This document shows positions 43,679-53,141 of a DNA stretch of 60,608 nt, in pieces. Positions within the stretch are counted from its first letter, which is position 1. Every line of letters begins with the position of its first letter. A program made the translations under genes and the position numbers. The DNA comes from Gemmatimonadota bacterium (lineage in GTDB: Bacteria > Gemmatimonadota > Gemmatimonadetes > Gemmatimonadales > GWC2-71-9), in assembly GCA_016209985.1 (NCBI GenBank), contig JACQVB010000084.1, forward strand, positions 1-60,608. Reading direction: 5' to 3'. The notes under the pieces were generated by a model. It saw only the letters and a list, made by a program, of their open reading frames with translations. It had not been told where the DNA came from and searched no databases.

Positions 43679-44529
43679 TTCCCGCTGCCTTCGAATACAC
43701 CCGTGCGCGGTCCGTCGCGGACGCGCTCAAAGCCCTGGGCGCCCGGAACACCAAGGTGCTTTGCGGGGGCCAGAGCCTCATTCCGCTCCTCCGGTTCCGC
43801 CTGGCCGAGCCCAAACGGTTGGTGGGCATCGGACATCTCTCGCAACTCAAAGGAATCACCCGCACCAAGGGCGGAGTGCGGATCGGCGCGGCGACCACCT
43901 ATCGGGAGCTGCTGGAGTCCAAGGTGCTGCAAAGTGATTTCCCATTGATCGGGGAGGTCACCGCGCACATCGGTGACCTACAGGTTCGCAACGTGGGCAC
44001 CATCGGCGGCGGCCTGGCCCACGCCGATCCGGCGGCCGACATGCCGGCGGTCATGCTGGCACTAGATGCCAAGTTCCAGCTGCAGTCCGCTAAGGGGAAG
44101 CGGACCGTGGCCGCACGGGAATTCTTCCGTGGGCCGTTCAGTACGGCCATGAAGCCGACGGAGCTGCTCACCGAGATTCAGCTTCCCGCACTCCCGGCCA
44201 ACGCGGGGACGGCCTACGCTGACTTTGAGCAATTGGCGTCCGGGTACGCGCTGGTCGGCGCGGCGGCGGTGGTGGCGCGCTCGCAGGGGAGTGTGACTCA
44301 GGCCACGCTCGCGTTCACCGGCTTGTCTGACACGCCATTCCTCGCCAAGAGTGCTGGAGAACTGATCGGAACCAAGGGTGACGCGCAAGCGATCACCCGG
44401 GTGGCAGAGGGGGCGGTCGAGGGCGTCGAGGCGAACGACGACATCCACGCCTCCTCGGCCTATCGGCTGCATCTGGCCAAAGTGGCGGCGAGGCGCGCAC
44501 TCACGGAGGCGGTCGAGCGGGCGAAGTAA
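43675..44529 (+). CDS. FAD-binding medium subunit, CO dehydrogenase-like (CoxM-like)
   Basis: The 284-residue subunit has the FAD-binding motifs of the molybdenum hydroxylase medium subunit: LCGGQSLIPLLRFRLAEP at the N-terminus and NVGTIGGGLAHADPAAD in the middle. The C-terminal CO dehydrogenase flavoprotein domain reads TAYADFEQLASGYALVGAAA. A GTG start overlaps the CoxL-like stop (GTGA). It carries electrons from the small subunit to the quinone or another acceptor. Confidence 0.93.
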   Translation: MIPAAFEYTRARSVADALKALGARNTKVLCGGQSLIPLLRFRLAEPKRLVGIGHLSQLKGITRTKGGVRIGAATTYRELLESKVLQSDFPLIGEVTAHIGDLQVRNVGTIGGGLAHADPAADMPAVMLALDAKFQLQSAKGKRTVAAREFFRGPFSTAMKPTELLTEIQLPALPANAGTAYADFEQLASGYALVGAAAVVARSQGSVTQATLAFTGLSDTPFLAKSAGELIGTKGDAQAITRVAEGAVEGVEANDDIHASSAYRLHLAKVAARRALTEAVERAK

Positions 44530-44548
44530 GAGGGGAGAGCAACGCCGA

Positions 44549-45004
44549 GTGCGTGTCGAGTTTTCCGGGGCGCCTGAGATCGCCGCGCCGGTCGAGCTGG
44601 TCTGGGAGCGGCTGATGGATCACAAGTTCGTGGCGTCCTGCGCCCCGGCCGTGGAATCGGTGGAGGCGGTGGACGACACGCACTTCAAGGTCGTCTCCGC
44701 GTTTGGCGTGGGCAGCGTCAAGCTCCAGTTTGCGTTGAACGTGGAGTTGTCCGACATCCAGCCACCCCGAAGCGCGCGGATGTCGGTGCAGGGCAACGCG
44801 CCGGGATCGGCGATGCATGCCGAGAGTACGGTAGAGTTGGAACCGCTGGGGCCCGATCGCACCCGTCTCAAGTGGACCGCCAGTTCCGACGTGCACGGCA
44901 GGGTCGCCACCGTGGGCGCGCGGCTGCTCAAGGGCGCAGCGAAGAAGATCACCGAAGGATTCTGGAAGAAGTTTGCCCGACGGGTCGGGACGGCCCGGAA
45001 ATAG
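44549..45004 (+). CDS. CoxG/SRPBCC family protein
   Basis: The 151-residue protein shows the CoxG fold: FSGAPEIAAPVELVWERLMD, a central VEAVDDTHFKVVS strand and a C-terminal helix with GAAKKITEGFWKKFA. CoxG is thought to anchor or help mature CO dehydrogenase and belongs to the SRPBCC ligand-binding superfamily. The GTG start is preceded by AGGGGAGAG. It is the last gene of the cox-type cluster. Confidence 0.88.
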   Translation: MRVEFSGAPEIAAPVELVWERLMDHKFVASCAPAVESVEAVDDTHFKVVSAFGVGSVKLQFALNVELSDIQPPRSARMSVQGNAPGSAMHAESTVELEPLGPDRTRLKWTASSDVHGRVATVGARLLKGAAKKITEGFWKKFARRVGTARK

Positions 45005-45273
45005 CCCGCGCGCCGTCCTCCGCCGGGAGGGGGACTGCGCCGTGCCGCTGCATCGCCCTGCCGCAGCGCGCTCTGGATCAAATCCTCGATTCACACGGGC
45101 TCGTCGCGCGAGTCGACGCCGCCGGTATCACTTACATCGAGAAGCAGGAGCCCGCCGATGCCGACCAGACCCCCATAGAGCGTCCAAGCAGGTACTTCAG
45201 CGTGAAGGTTTTTTGACCGTTCCGATGGACGCCTTGCCGGAGTAGTCAACCGCGGTCGGTACTGTCTCTCCCC
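45005..45273. other. Non-coding gap after cox-type cluster
   Basis: This gap lies between CoxG and the ADOP pseudogene. Short frames cross it but no recognised protein or hairpin terminator was seen. One minus-strand frame encodes a short hydrophobic run (GGLVGIGGLLLLDV), perhaps a decayed membrane protein; it is not supported further. Confidence 0.3.
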
Positions 45274-47290
45274 CTACTCCGCCCTGAGTACTACGGCCGG
45301 ATCGATCTTCGTGGCCCGCCGCGCGGGCACGTAAGCGGCCAGCAGACCGACACCGAGCAGTACTATGCACGCGCCGAGCAGGGCGACCGGATCGGTTGGG
45401 CTGACTTCGAACAGCAGCGAGGCGAGTAAACGCGACGTCGCGAGCGCGATGGCCAACCCGACGATGGCGCCAAGTCCCAACACGATCATCGCCTGCCCAA
45501 GCACGTCTTGGCGTAGCCGGCCCGGCGTGGCGCCGAGTGCCGCCCGGACCCCCATCTCGCGGGTCCGTTCCCGGATGGATGAGGCCATGACCCCAAACAA
45601 GCCGATGGCGGCGAGTAGAAGCGCAACCGCTCCGAAGCCCGAGAGCGGCAACGTCGATAGCTGTGGGAGGGCACGCTGCCTGCCCAGATAGTCATCCATC
45701 TTCTGTACGCGCGCGATGTCCGCGGAGGGATCGACTTCGCGAAGGGCGCGACGCATCGCCGGCACGATGTCCCCGGGCGCCCCGGTCGTTCGCACCGCAA
45801 CCATGCGCAGCCCCGCCCAGGTCTGGCGCCAGGGGAGATACACGGTCCGGGGAGTGTCGCGGAGAGTTCGAATCCGGATGTCTCCCGCCGCACCCACAAC
45901 CGTCCGCCAAGCTATCGCGCTAGTATCGCCCGCAAGGCGAATGCGTTCTCCCAGGGGGTCTTTGCCCGGCCAGAGGACTCTTGCCATTCCTTCACTCACC
46001 ACCGCGACCTGTAGCGCCTTTTCGCGATCGGCCTCCACGAACCCACGGCCCTGGAGGATCGATTCGTGTCCCGACCGGGCATCGGGACGGAGGAGCGACA
46101 TCACGTCTCTTCGTGCCAGGGCAAGGATGGGGACCGAGCTGACCAATATCAAAACGAGCGCCGTGGCCGCGGCAGCAACACCGAAAGGGATATCAGAAGC
46201 TCGGATCACGTCCGTTTGCGGAAGCCCGGGTGGAGCAAAGACCAGCAGCACCCGAATCAGGCCCCATGCACAGAGGAAACCGAGCGCGCCGGCTGTGAGG
46301 ACCAACATGCTGGTCTCGGTTAGCTGCTGGCGAGCGATGTCCCCGATCTCCGCACCCAGCGACCGTCTGACCGCGATCTCATGGGACCGTGCCGACACCC
46401 GCAGGAGGAAGAGGTTGCCAACGTTGACACAAGCAATGATCACCAGCAGGGTGACCGCCCCCATCAAGACGCGAAGCGCGGGTCGGACGTCACCGACCAC
46501 AGCTAGCTCGAACGTCGTTACCTGGGCCTGGTCCAGCGGCGGTAGGTTGGTGTTACGGCGCCACGCTCGCTCGCGGTCGATCCGCCGCATGATCGTCCAG
46601 AACTCGGCGCGTGCGGCTGCCAAGGTTGTTTCGGGAGCGAGGCGCGCAATCGCATCCCAGTCATTCAGCGTGTCCGCATCCTGATTACTGATCCAGAAGT
46701 CTGTCCCTTGGGGAAACCCGAGGCCCGCCGGAGCCACGCCGACGATCCGATAGCGCCATTGCGTGTATGGCAGCGTGAGCTGGCGGCCGATGACAGAGTC
46801 GCCGGCGAATTGCTGCTGCCACACCTCGTGGCTGATGACGATGACCCGGTCGGCGCCGACCACGTCATCCCTCCGGTCGAAGCATCCGGCCAAGTGCCGG
46901 GTGGGGATGGAGGACGTCAAAGAACCTGCCGGTCACCACTGCCTGATTGAGCCACAGCCAACGGTCGCCGTCTGTAAGCGGGAAGCTGGCCGTGCCACCG
47001 TGCCACACGCCCGCGACGTTGCGAATCGTCCGGCTGGTGGCCCGCAACTGGTCGAGCTCGCGGGGCGAGATCCCGAAGTCAACGCCCCCCGTGAGCGTGC
47101 GTGGCAGGATGAGCCGGTCCTGATCCGGGACCGGCAGCGGCCGGAGGAGCACCCGGTCGAACACCGTGAACATGGCTGAAGCCATCCCAATACCCAGAGC
47201 GAGGATCAGGATCGCGGTGATGGTGAAGGCGGGAGCGCGCTGCAGCGAGCGAATCGCGTGCGAGAGGTCACGGCGGAGTGCGCCGAGCAA
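45274..47290 (-). pseudogene. ADOP-family ABC permease, frameshifted and internally deleted
   Basis: Translation from a TTG at 47290 (Shine-Dalgarno AGGGAGG) gives a normal ADOP N-terminus (LSHAIRSLQRAPAFTITAIL, LRPLPVPDQDRL). It breaks at about 46867, where one extra G (GAGGGATGAC) shifts frame. The second part resumes at DDVVGADRVIVISHEVWQQ and runs to the C-terminal LLAAYVPARRATKIDPAVVL. Between LLRPDARSGHES and GRGFVEADREK about 150 residues of the second periplasmic domain are missing. The gene is therefore a pseudogene. Confidence 0.8.
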
Positions 47291-47316
47291 GTTTCCGTCC
47301 TCCCTGGAAAGAGCGT

Positions 47317-47580
47317 TTACTCGGCCCGGAGCGCCTGAACCGGATCGATCTTGGTGGCCCGCCGCGCTGGCACGTAGGGCGCAACTAATGCCACTGATAA
47401 CAGGAGAACGGAAACACCAACCAGGGTGGTGGGATCGGTTGGGCTGATCTCGAACAACATGGACCGCAGCAGTCTCGCGTCTGCCAGAGCGCCGACGAGT
47501 CCGACTGCAGCCCCGATGGCAGCGACGGTGAGCGCCTGGCCGAGCACCATTTGCCGAAGCCGATTCGGCGTGGCCCCGAG
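47317..47580 (-). pseudogene. C-terminal fragment of a second ADOP permease
   Basis: Eighty-seven codons encode a typical ADOP C-terminus (LGATPNRLRQMVLGQALTVA ... VPARRATKIDPVQALRAE). Upstream of codon 1 of this fragment the sequence is unrelated and the rest of the gene is absent. The fragment lies immediately upstream of the other ADOP pseudogene in the same orientation, so a tandem pair has been lost in stages. Confidence 0.75.
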
Positions 47581-47618
47581 AGGCCGCGCTCGGGTGCGCC
47601 TGTAAACACCGCGCCACG

Positions 47619-47759
47619 ATGGATGCCATGCTGGCCAAGTTCCCGGATGTGGAATGGGACGGGGCCGGCCCGCCGGGTCTCGGCGAAGAGCTGGAGGCGG
47701 CGGGGAGGGTGTGTGAGGCGGTGGAGGGGTTGCTGGAGGGGCGGGGGGATCCGCGTTGA
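47619..47759 (+). CDS. Small ORF in decayed region
   Basis: An acidic 46-residue ORF (MDAMLAKFPDVEWDGAGPPG ...) starts with ATG inside the unrelated sequence that replaced the ADOP gene. It has a helical charged C-terminus and resembles the end of a larger protein. There is no clear Shine-Dalgarno and no family match, so it may be a fragment. Confidence 0.2.
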   Translation: MDAMLAKFPDVEWDGAGPPGLGEELEAAGRVCEAVEGLLEGRGDPR

Positions 47760-47851
47760 TCGGTGCTGATCGCATGTTGAAGGGGCGTTGAGGCTCTCGG
47801 CACACTTTAGTCTCATTCACGCGCCGTGCTCCTCAGCCTGGGATTGAATGC

Positions 47852-48430
47852 TTGCCGCCCTCCAAGATTACCGGCCTGTGGGACGACGGGTATGCTCTCG
47901 ATTTACACACGAGGGGAGCAGGCTTCCTGGGCTACGACCAGTACGGTCATGCTCTGTTCGACACGCACTACACCGAGCTCGGTGATCTCCTATACAAGCT
48001 CAAGTATGGTGGCGACAGTTCCGGAGCCGACCGTCTCGCGGCCGTTGCCGCCGAGTTCGTCCGCGGCTGGAAAGTGAATCCCGAGGTTATCGTGCCGGTG
48101 CCACCGAGCCGGGTCCGCGTGGCACAGCCACTCGTCGAAGTCGCCCAGCGATCGGCAACGGAGCTAAATTTGACTTTGGACACCGAGTCAGTGAAAAAGA
48201 CGCGCGACACACCGCAGCTCAAGAGCGTCATCGACAGTGCTGAAAGGCGTAAACTGCTGAATGGTGCGTTTTCGCTTCAAGGTACGGCCTTGAATGGGCG
48301 TCGAGTGTTGCTCTTCGACGACCTCTTCCGTTCGGGTGCGACCATGAACGCGGTCACGAAGACGCTGAAGGAGTCTGGCGTGGCTGTCGTCTTTGCGCTG
48401 GCGCTAACACGCACGAGGAGCCGGTCGTGA
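47852..48430 (+). CDS. ComF-like phosphoribosyltransferase
   Basis: The 192-residue protein has the type I PRTase signature RRVLLFDDLFRSGATMNAVT (PRPP-binding loop). The N-terminal flexible hood is VIVPVPPSRVRVAQPLVEVA, and the ComF-type zinc cysteines are absent. It has an unusual N-terminal DDGYALDLHTRGAGFLGYDQ block. Codon use is less GC-rich than in the flanking genes. The following gene, a SLOG-domain protein, begins in a GTGA overlap, so the two form one unit. The phosphoribosyl acceptor is not known. Confidence 0.75.
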   Translation: MPPSKITGLWDDGYALDLHTRGAGFLGYDQYGHALFDTHYTELGDLLYKLKYGGDSSGADRLAAVAAEFVRGWKVNPEVIVPVPPSRVRVAQPLVEVAQRSATELNLTLDTESVKKTRDTPQLKSVIDSAERRKLLNGAFSLQGTALNGRRVLLFDDLFRSGATMNAVTKTLKESGVAVVFALALTRTRSRS

Positions 48431-49080
48431 AGGCTGTTTTCATTGGGGGCTCCCGTAAGGTTGCTCGGCTCAACGAACGGATCCGCCAGCGCCTGGGCGC
48501 GATTATCGAGCGCGAGCTCCGGGTGTACATGGGGGATGCTCCAGGTGCGGACAAGGCGGTCCAGCAGTTCTTCGCCGACCGGCACTACGAGCACGTCATC
48601 GTCTACTGCGTCGAGGGACGGTACCGGAACAATGTGGGTCATTGGCCGATCAGGCCGGTAGAGCCGCCGCCGCAGGCACGCGGCTTCGAGTACTACGCGT
48701 CCAAGGACATCCAGATGGCGGCCGACGCGTCTTTCGGGATGATGCTGTGGGATGGAAACAGTCGGGGAACCTTGGCGAACATCCGGAACCTGCTTGCTCA
48801 TGGCAAGCCGGTCGCGGTTTACTTGAGCCCGCGTCGCGAGTTTCAGGATCTCAAGCGGGAGTCGGACCTGGACCAGTTGCTGTCGTCGGTCGCGGGAAAG
48901 GACGGCGAGAGTGAGTCAAGAGTCGCTCCGCATCAAGCAGAAGTCCCGCCCGGCCGACGTCGGCGCAGGAAAAGCACCGCAGGTAGCAGTCCGACAGTGC
49001 GATCCTCAGAGTCGAAACAGATAGCTGAACTTCAGGAAGAAACCGTCGCTGGTCCGCGTGAGATCGCGGAAGCCGAATGA
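48427..49080 (+). CDS. SLOG-domain (YspA/DUF2493-like) protein
   Basis: The 217-residue protein is a Rossmann-like SLOG protein. It begins VFIGGSRKVARLNERI, has GDAPGADKAVQQFF where nucleotide-binding SLOG proteins carry GGAxGAD, and then MMLWDGNSRGTLANIRNL followed by KPVAVYLSPR. This is the cpYpsA/YspA branch, linked by comparative work to nucleotide signalling or conflict systems. The C-terminal 60 residues are low complexity and overlap the end of the convergent DUF5916 gene. It is translationally coupled to the PRTase. Confidence 0.7.
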   Translation: MKAVFIGGSRKVARLNERIRQRLGAIIERELRVYMGDAPGADKAVQQFFADRHYEHVIVYCVEGRYRNNVGHWPIRPVEPPPQARGFEYYASKDIQMAADASFGMMLWDGNSRGTLANIRNLLAHGKPVAVYLSPRREFQDLKRESDLDQLLSSVAGKDGESESRVAPHQAEVPPGRRRRRKSTAGSSPTVRSSESKQIAELQEETVAGPREIAEAE

Positions 49081-51363
49081 GCGGAGCTCGGTGAGGCTGC
49101 TGCCGTAGCCGGCGAAGAGCACCGTGCCGGGGTTCGGCTGATAGGAGAACAGGAAGTCGCCTCGCAGGTCGTTCGACCGCCGGCTCAAGGCGCGCTCGTA
49201 GGCTCCGGTCGCGTGGTTGAGGATGAGGATCGGATAGCCGGTCCGCCCGTCATCCCGAAGCGCATCCTGCCATCGCGCGTCGTACTGCGCCACCAGGCGG
49301 AGAAAGATCGACCGCGACAGCTGGTATTCGATCTTCACGCGAGGAATGTTGCGGGTAGCAACCGTACTCCGGTCGCTCCACCGCACATACTGTTGCCGGA
49401 CGTACCGCGCCTCGATGCGGATCTTCTCGGTCGGACGCGCGTTCACGATGAAGGTGCTGAGCCAGATGGCCGCCTGCGCCCACTCGATGAAGTTGTCGTC
49501 GTAGCCCACCAGAATGTTCGCGCTGGCGTCGAAACGCGCGAAACGCGGTGTGCTGAAGCCAAAACCGAGATCGAGATTGCGCAGCAACTGGTTGCCGGCC
49601 GTGAACGGAACGGTATCGGTGGCGGCGGCCGTCCGGCGCTCCAGCCGGTAATCCCGGTAGGCCGATGGCGGATAATAGAAGTGTTCGAGGAATACAAAGG
49701 GCCCTAACCGCCAGCCGCCGCGCCAGGTGAAGTTGAGGTTGTGATGCCACTTCACCTCGTCGGCGTTCCTGCCGCCGAAGAAATTCTCGTAGTCCCACAG
49801 CCCGTCCAGCGAGATGGCATAGCTGACGCTTTCAAGGATCGAGCCCGGCTTCCCGTAACGGGTGAAGCGGTTGGTGATATTGCTCTGGAAGATCGAGCCG
49901 CGAGTAATGAACCCCGAGGCGGGGAGGAATTCCGGATGCACGCCGAACGCGCGGATCTGCAAGTTGTAAGACCGGCCGGTGCGGTCGAAGACCAGGTCGT
50001 ACAGAGGCCGCAGCTTCTCGGAGTACCCATTCATACGGGTCACGCTGCCGGCGCCCTGGACCTGGAGGTAGTACAGTCTGCCGAATACCACGCGTGAATC
50101 GAGGCCGCCCACCCGATTGAATGTGGAGCCGTCAATCTTGTCGGTGTAGACCGCGCCGACCCAGGATTTGCTGCCGAGATCGCGCCGGACGCGGAGCAGG
50201 TTATAGATCGGATTATCCCCGGTCGGCGAACTGGTCGCGTCGTCGATCGCTGATACGAAGCCGACGTCGGTGCCGGACAGCTTCCCCGTCAGTTTCGCGG
50301 CGGCCACGGGTTTCACGATCCGACGCGTGTAGATCATCTGCCGAGGCGTCTGCAGCTGCTCGATACCTTCCAGGAAGAATGGCCGCTTCTCCGCGAACAA
50401 CAGAGCGTTGCGGGGCAGCGCCTGCACCTGCGCCACGTCGGCTTCTACCTGCGAGAAGTCCGGCTTTGCGGTCAACGTCATCCCCAGGTTGGGCGTGAGA
50501 CCCCATCGCAGGTTGCCACCCACTTCGGGCAATGGCGTCTGGTAGTCCCACCCGGTCGCTGCCGGGGCACCGTTCGCCTTCCAGGTAACGACCGGCGTCA
50601 CGTCGACCACGAGACCGCGTCGCAGTTCGGTCAGCCGGACGAGGGTGCCGCTCTGTGCCAGGAACGAGTTGTTGCCGAGGCGTGCACGGGTCCACGTCTG
50701 CTCGTGCCCCGAGTGCTGCACCTTTCGGATCACATTGAAGCCCCAGTCCTGCACCCGCTGGTCCTGGAACCGCAACGACTTGAAGGGAATCCGGATCTCG
50801 ACGGCATAGCCGTAGTCAGTGACCCGGCCCTTCGACTCGTACACGAAGTCCGGGGTCAGGTCGAGCCCGGAGAGATCCTGCTGCTCTCCGAAGCCGCCAC
50901 GCTGCGCCGCGCCGCCCTCACTGCGCACGCCGTCGGATTGCACACCGAACGGATTCACCGCGAAGACCAGGGCGCGCCGACGGTCGTTGTACGTGTCCAG
51001 CAGGAGCTGGACATAGTCCTCGCCGTCGATCTTGTCGCGATCAGCCAGCCGGGGATTCACCGGGCCGTGCGGCTCAAACGCACGGATGCCGAAGTGAATG
51101 GCGTGATTATCGTACCAGACCAGGACTTCGGTCGAATCTTCCGCCGGCCGTCCATCCACCGGGCGATACTCAGAGAATCCGATCAACCGCGACGCATTCC
51201 TCCAAGCCGGTTCGTCCAGCACGCCGTCCACCCGCAGCTCGGCTTCGAGCTTGGGCACCGCCACTTGGATCTGGTCATGCCAGCCGCTGTAGCCGCCGGG
51301 CGGCGGAGGTGCCGTGCCGGGGCTGCCCAAGATCTGAAGCGCGAGGATCAGATGCGGTTCCAT
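49006..51363 (-). CDS. DUF5916 outer-membrane beta-barrel with CBM9-like N-domain
   Basis: The 785-residue protein has a CBM9-like domain at the N-terminus (VDGVLDEPAWRNASRLIGF, the usual DEPxW pattern, then GEDYVQLLLDTYNDRR). A long aromatic-rich C-terminal barrel follows (RGGWRLGPFVFLEHFYYPPS, YVRQQYVRW) and ends in the beta-signal FFLKFSYLFRL. DUF5916 proteins are common in Gemmatimonadota and Bacteroidota, and their role is unknown. It follows etfA by 22 bases and is probably in the same operon. Confidence 0.88.
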   Translation of the reverse strand: MEPHLILALQILGSPGTAPPPPGGYSGWHDQIQVAVPKLEAELRVDGVLDEPAWRNASRLIGFSEYRPVDGRPAEDSTEVLVWYDNHAIHFGIRAFEPHGPVNPRLADRDKIDGEDYVQLLLDTYNDRRRALVFAVNPFGVQSDGVRSEGGAAQRGGFGEQQDLSGLDLTPDFVYESKGRVTDYGYAVEIRIPFKSLRFQDQRVQDWGFNVIRKVQHSGHEQTWTRARLGNNSFLAQSGTLVRLTELRRGLVVDVTPVVTWKANGAPAATGWDYQTPLPEVGGNLRWGLTPNLGMTLTAKPDFSQVEADVAQVQALPRNALLFAEKRPFFLEGIEQLQTPRQMIYTRRIVKPVAAAKLTGKLSGTDVGFVSAIDDATSSPTGDNPIYNLLRVRRDLGSKSWVGAVYTDKIDGSTFNRVGGLDSRVVFGRLYYLQVQGAGSVTRMNGYSEKLRPLYDLVFDRTGRSYNLQIRAFGVHPEFLPASGFITRGSIFQSNITNRFTRYGKPGSILESVSYAISLDGLWDYENFFGGRNADEVKWHHNLNFTWRGGWRLGPFVFLEHFYYPPSAYRDYRLERRTAAATDTVPFTAGNQLLRNLDLGFGFSTPRFARFDASANILVGYDDNFIEWAQAAIWLSTFIVNARPTEKIRIEARYVRQQYVRWSDRSTVATRNIPRVKIEYQLSRSIFLRLVAQYDARWQDALRDDGRTGYPILILNHATGAYERALSRRSNDLRGDFLFSYQPNPGTVLFAGYGSSLTELRSFGFRDLTRTSDGFFLKFSYLFRL

Positions 51364-51385
51364 ATCTCTCTCGTCGAGGTCCGGC

Positions 51386-52357
51386 CTATGTCTTGATCCT
51401 TCTGATCTCTTCGATCAATGCCGGCAACACCTCGTGCAAGTCCCCGACCACCCCATGCGTGGCCCGCCGAAAGAACGGGGCCTCCCGATCCTGGTTGATG
51501 ACCAGGATGTTCTTCGATCCCTTGCAGCCTACGTAGTGCTGGATTGCGCCGCTGATCCCGCAGGCGATGTAGAGGTCCGGCGCGATCCGGTTCCCCGTGA
51601 GCCCGATCTGCTGGGCGTGCGTTCTCCATCCGTTGTTGGTGGCGACGCGCGATCCACCCACGGCGGCTCCCAGCAGACTGGCCAGCTCCTCCAGGACTCG
51701 AAAACCGTCGGCACTTCCGACCCCCCGGCCGCCGCCCACCACAACGGAGGCGGTCCGCAAGCTGACGCCCTCTGGGTGGGTCTCCTCCCGCGCGACGACC
51801 CGGACGCGGAAATCTTTCTCCTCCAGCACCGGGGAAAATGTCTCCAGCGACGCTTCCATCTGGGTCTCGATTTCTCTCACCTCCACCGCGTGCGGAGCGA
51901 CGGTGAGCAATGGCGGGACCGCGTGCAAAGCGGCCTCTTCCAGCAGACTCCCGCCCCATCGCTGCCGCACGACGACGGGGGGTGAGCCGGGCGCCCACCC
52001 GATGCAGTTCGCCGCCATCGGCAGATTCTTCACCGCGGCGACCCGGGCGAGGATCTCGTTGCCCCGGTCCGTCGCAGCGGCCAGCACGAACTGCGGCCGG
52101 GCACGGTCCATCAGTTGCGCGAGGGCTTTCGCCCAGGCTTCTGGAGCGTAGTCGTCCAGCCGAGGATGCTCGACGCGATGAATGCGGGAAACGCCGTGGC
52201 GTTGCAGTACACCCGGGAGATCGCCGGCCTCACGCTCGAACGCTACCGCTTCCAGAGGCATGCCCTGACCCGCGGCCAGTTCCCGGGCGAACGTCAGCGC
52301 CTGCAGGCAAAGCGGGCTGATGGGGTTCCGCTCGCCCTCGATGAACGCCAGGATCAT
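51386..52357 (-). CDS. etfA: Electron transfer flavoprotein subunit alpha
   Basis: The 323-residue protein has the FAD-binding C-terminal domain of EtfA: VVVGGGRGVGSADGFRVLEE, GGSRVATNNGWRTHAQQIGL, and the FAD signature LYIACGISGAIQHYVGCKGS followed by ILVINQDREAPFF. The N-terminal domain is typical. It pairs with EtfB, whose stop overlaps its ATG (ATGA). Electrons come from the flavin dehydrogenase at 53142 and leave to a quinone-linked acceptor. Confidence 0.93.
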   Translation of the reverse strand: MILAFIEGERNPISPLCLQALTFARELAAGQGMPLEAVAFEREAGDLPGVLQRHGVSRIHRVEHPRLDDYAPEAWAKALAQLMDRARPQFVLAAATDRGNEILARVAAVKNLPMAANCIGWAPGSPPVVVRQRWGGSLLEEAALHAVPPLLTVAPHAVEVREIETQMEASLETFSPVLEEKDFRVRVVAREETHPEGVSLRTASVVVGGGRGVGSADGFRVLEELASLLGAAVGGSRVATNNGWRTHAQQIGLTGNRIAPDLYIACGISGAIQHYVGCKGSKNILVINQDREAPFFRRATHGVVGDLHEVLPALIEEIRRIKT

Positions 52358-53124
52358 GCCTGCAGCACTCCGAGCTCCTTGAGGACCTCAATCACGCGGG
52401 GCACCGCCGCCTTTCCCTCGCCCAGCATCTCGGCCGATGTGCCGCGATCCGGCGGGAGCCTGAGCCGGAGCAGTTCCAGCCCGACCGGGTCGCGCTCGGG
52501 CCGGGACCGCTCGATCGGTTTCTTTCGCGCCGCCATGAGCGAACGGAAAGAGGGATGCCGGGGCGAATTCAACCCCTCTCTGACGGTCAACAGGGCCGGT
52601 AACCCCACTTCATAGACCTCCCACCCAGTGGCGATTTCTCGCCGGGCGAGGACCTTGTTTGCTTGCGCCTCGAGCCGTTTGACGCCCGTGATGCAGGGAA
52701 GATCCAGGGCCTGGGCCACCCGGATCCCGACCTGGAAGCCGCCGGCGTCGGCCGATTCGTTCCCGAACAGGAACAAGTCGAACCGGCTTCCCTGGCGTTC
52801 GGCCGCCCGGATCGCTGCCACGATCGCCGCGGCGGTCTGTGCCGGATCCCAGTCGTCCCCCTCGGTCTCCAGGAGGATGCCGCGGTCGGCGCCCACGGCC
52901 ATCGAATCCCGGAGCTGCTCCTCCGCGTCGGCCGGTCCCAGCGTGAGCACCGTCGCGCTTCCGCCCAACTTTTCGATCAGCCGGACCGCTTCCTCGACGG
53001 CGCACTCCTCGTGTGGGCCGATGGTGAAGCCCAGCTTCCGGGTTTCGATCGCCTGGTCCCCCGCTGCCAACTCGATCCGCGCTCCGGGATCCGGGACGCG
53101 CTTGACGCACACCAGCACGTTCAT
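52354..53124 (-). CDS. etfB: Electron transfer flavoprotein subunit beta
   Basis: The 256-residue protein begins NVLVCVKRVPDPGARIEL, the normal EtfB start, and has the AMP-binding segment LTLGPADAEEQLRDSMAVGA and LFLFGNESADAGGFQVG. ATG 53124 was chosen; a longer frame upstream is an overlap of the dehydrogenase. It is 17 bases after the GcvT-domain dehydrogenase stop and overlaps etfA by 4 bases. Confidence 0.93.
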   Translation of the reverse strand: MNVLVCVKRVPDPGARIELAAGDQAIETRKLGFTIGPHEECAVEEAVRLIEKLGGSATVLTLGPADAEEQLRDSMAVGADRGILLETEGDDWDPAQTAAAIVAAIRAAERQGSRFDLFLFGNESADAGGFQVGIRVAQALDLPCITGVKRLEAQANKVLARREIATGWEVYEVGLPALLTVREGLNSPRHPSFRSLMAARKKPIERSRPERDPVGLELLRLRLPPDRGTSAEMLGEGKAAVPRVIEVLKELGVLQA

Positions 53125-53141
53125 CTCGGCGAACCCTCGCC

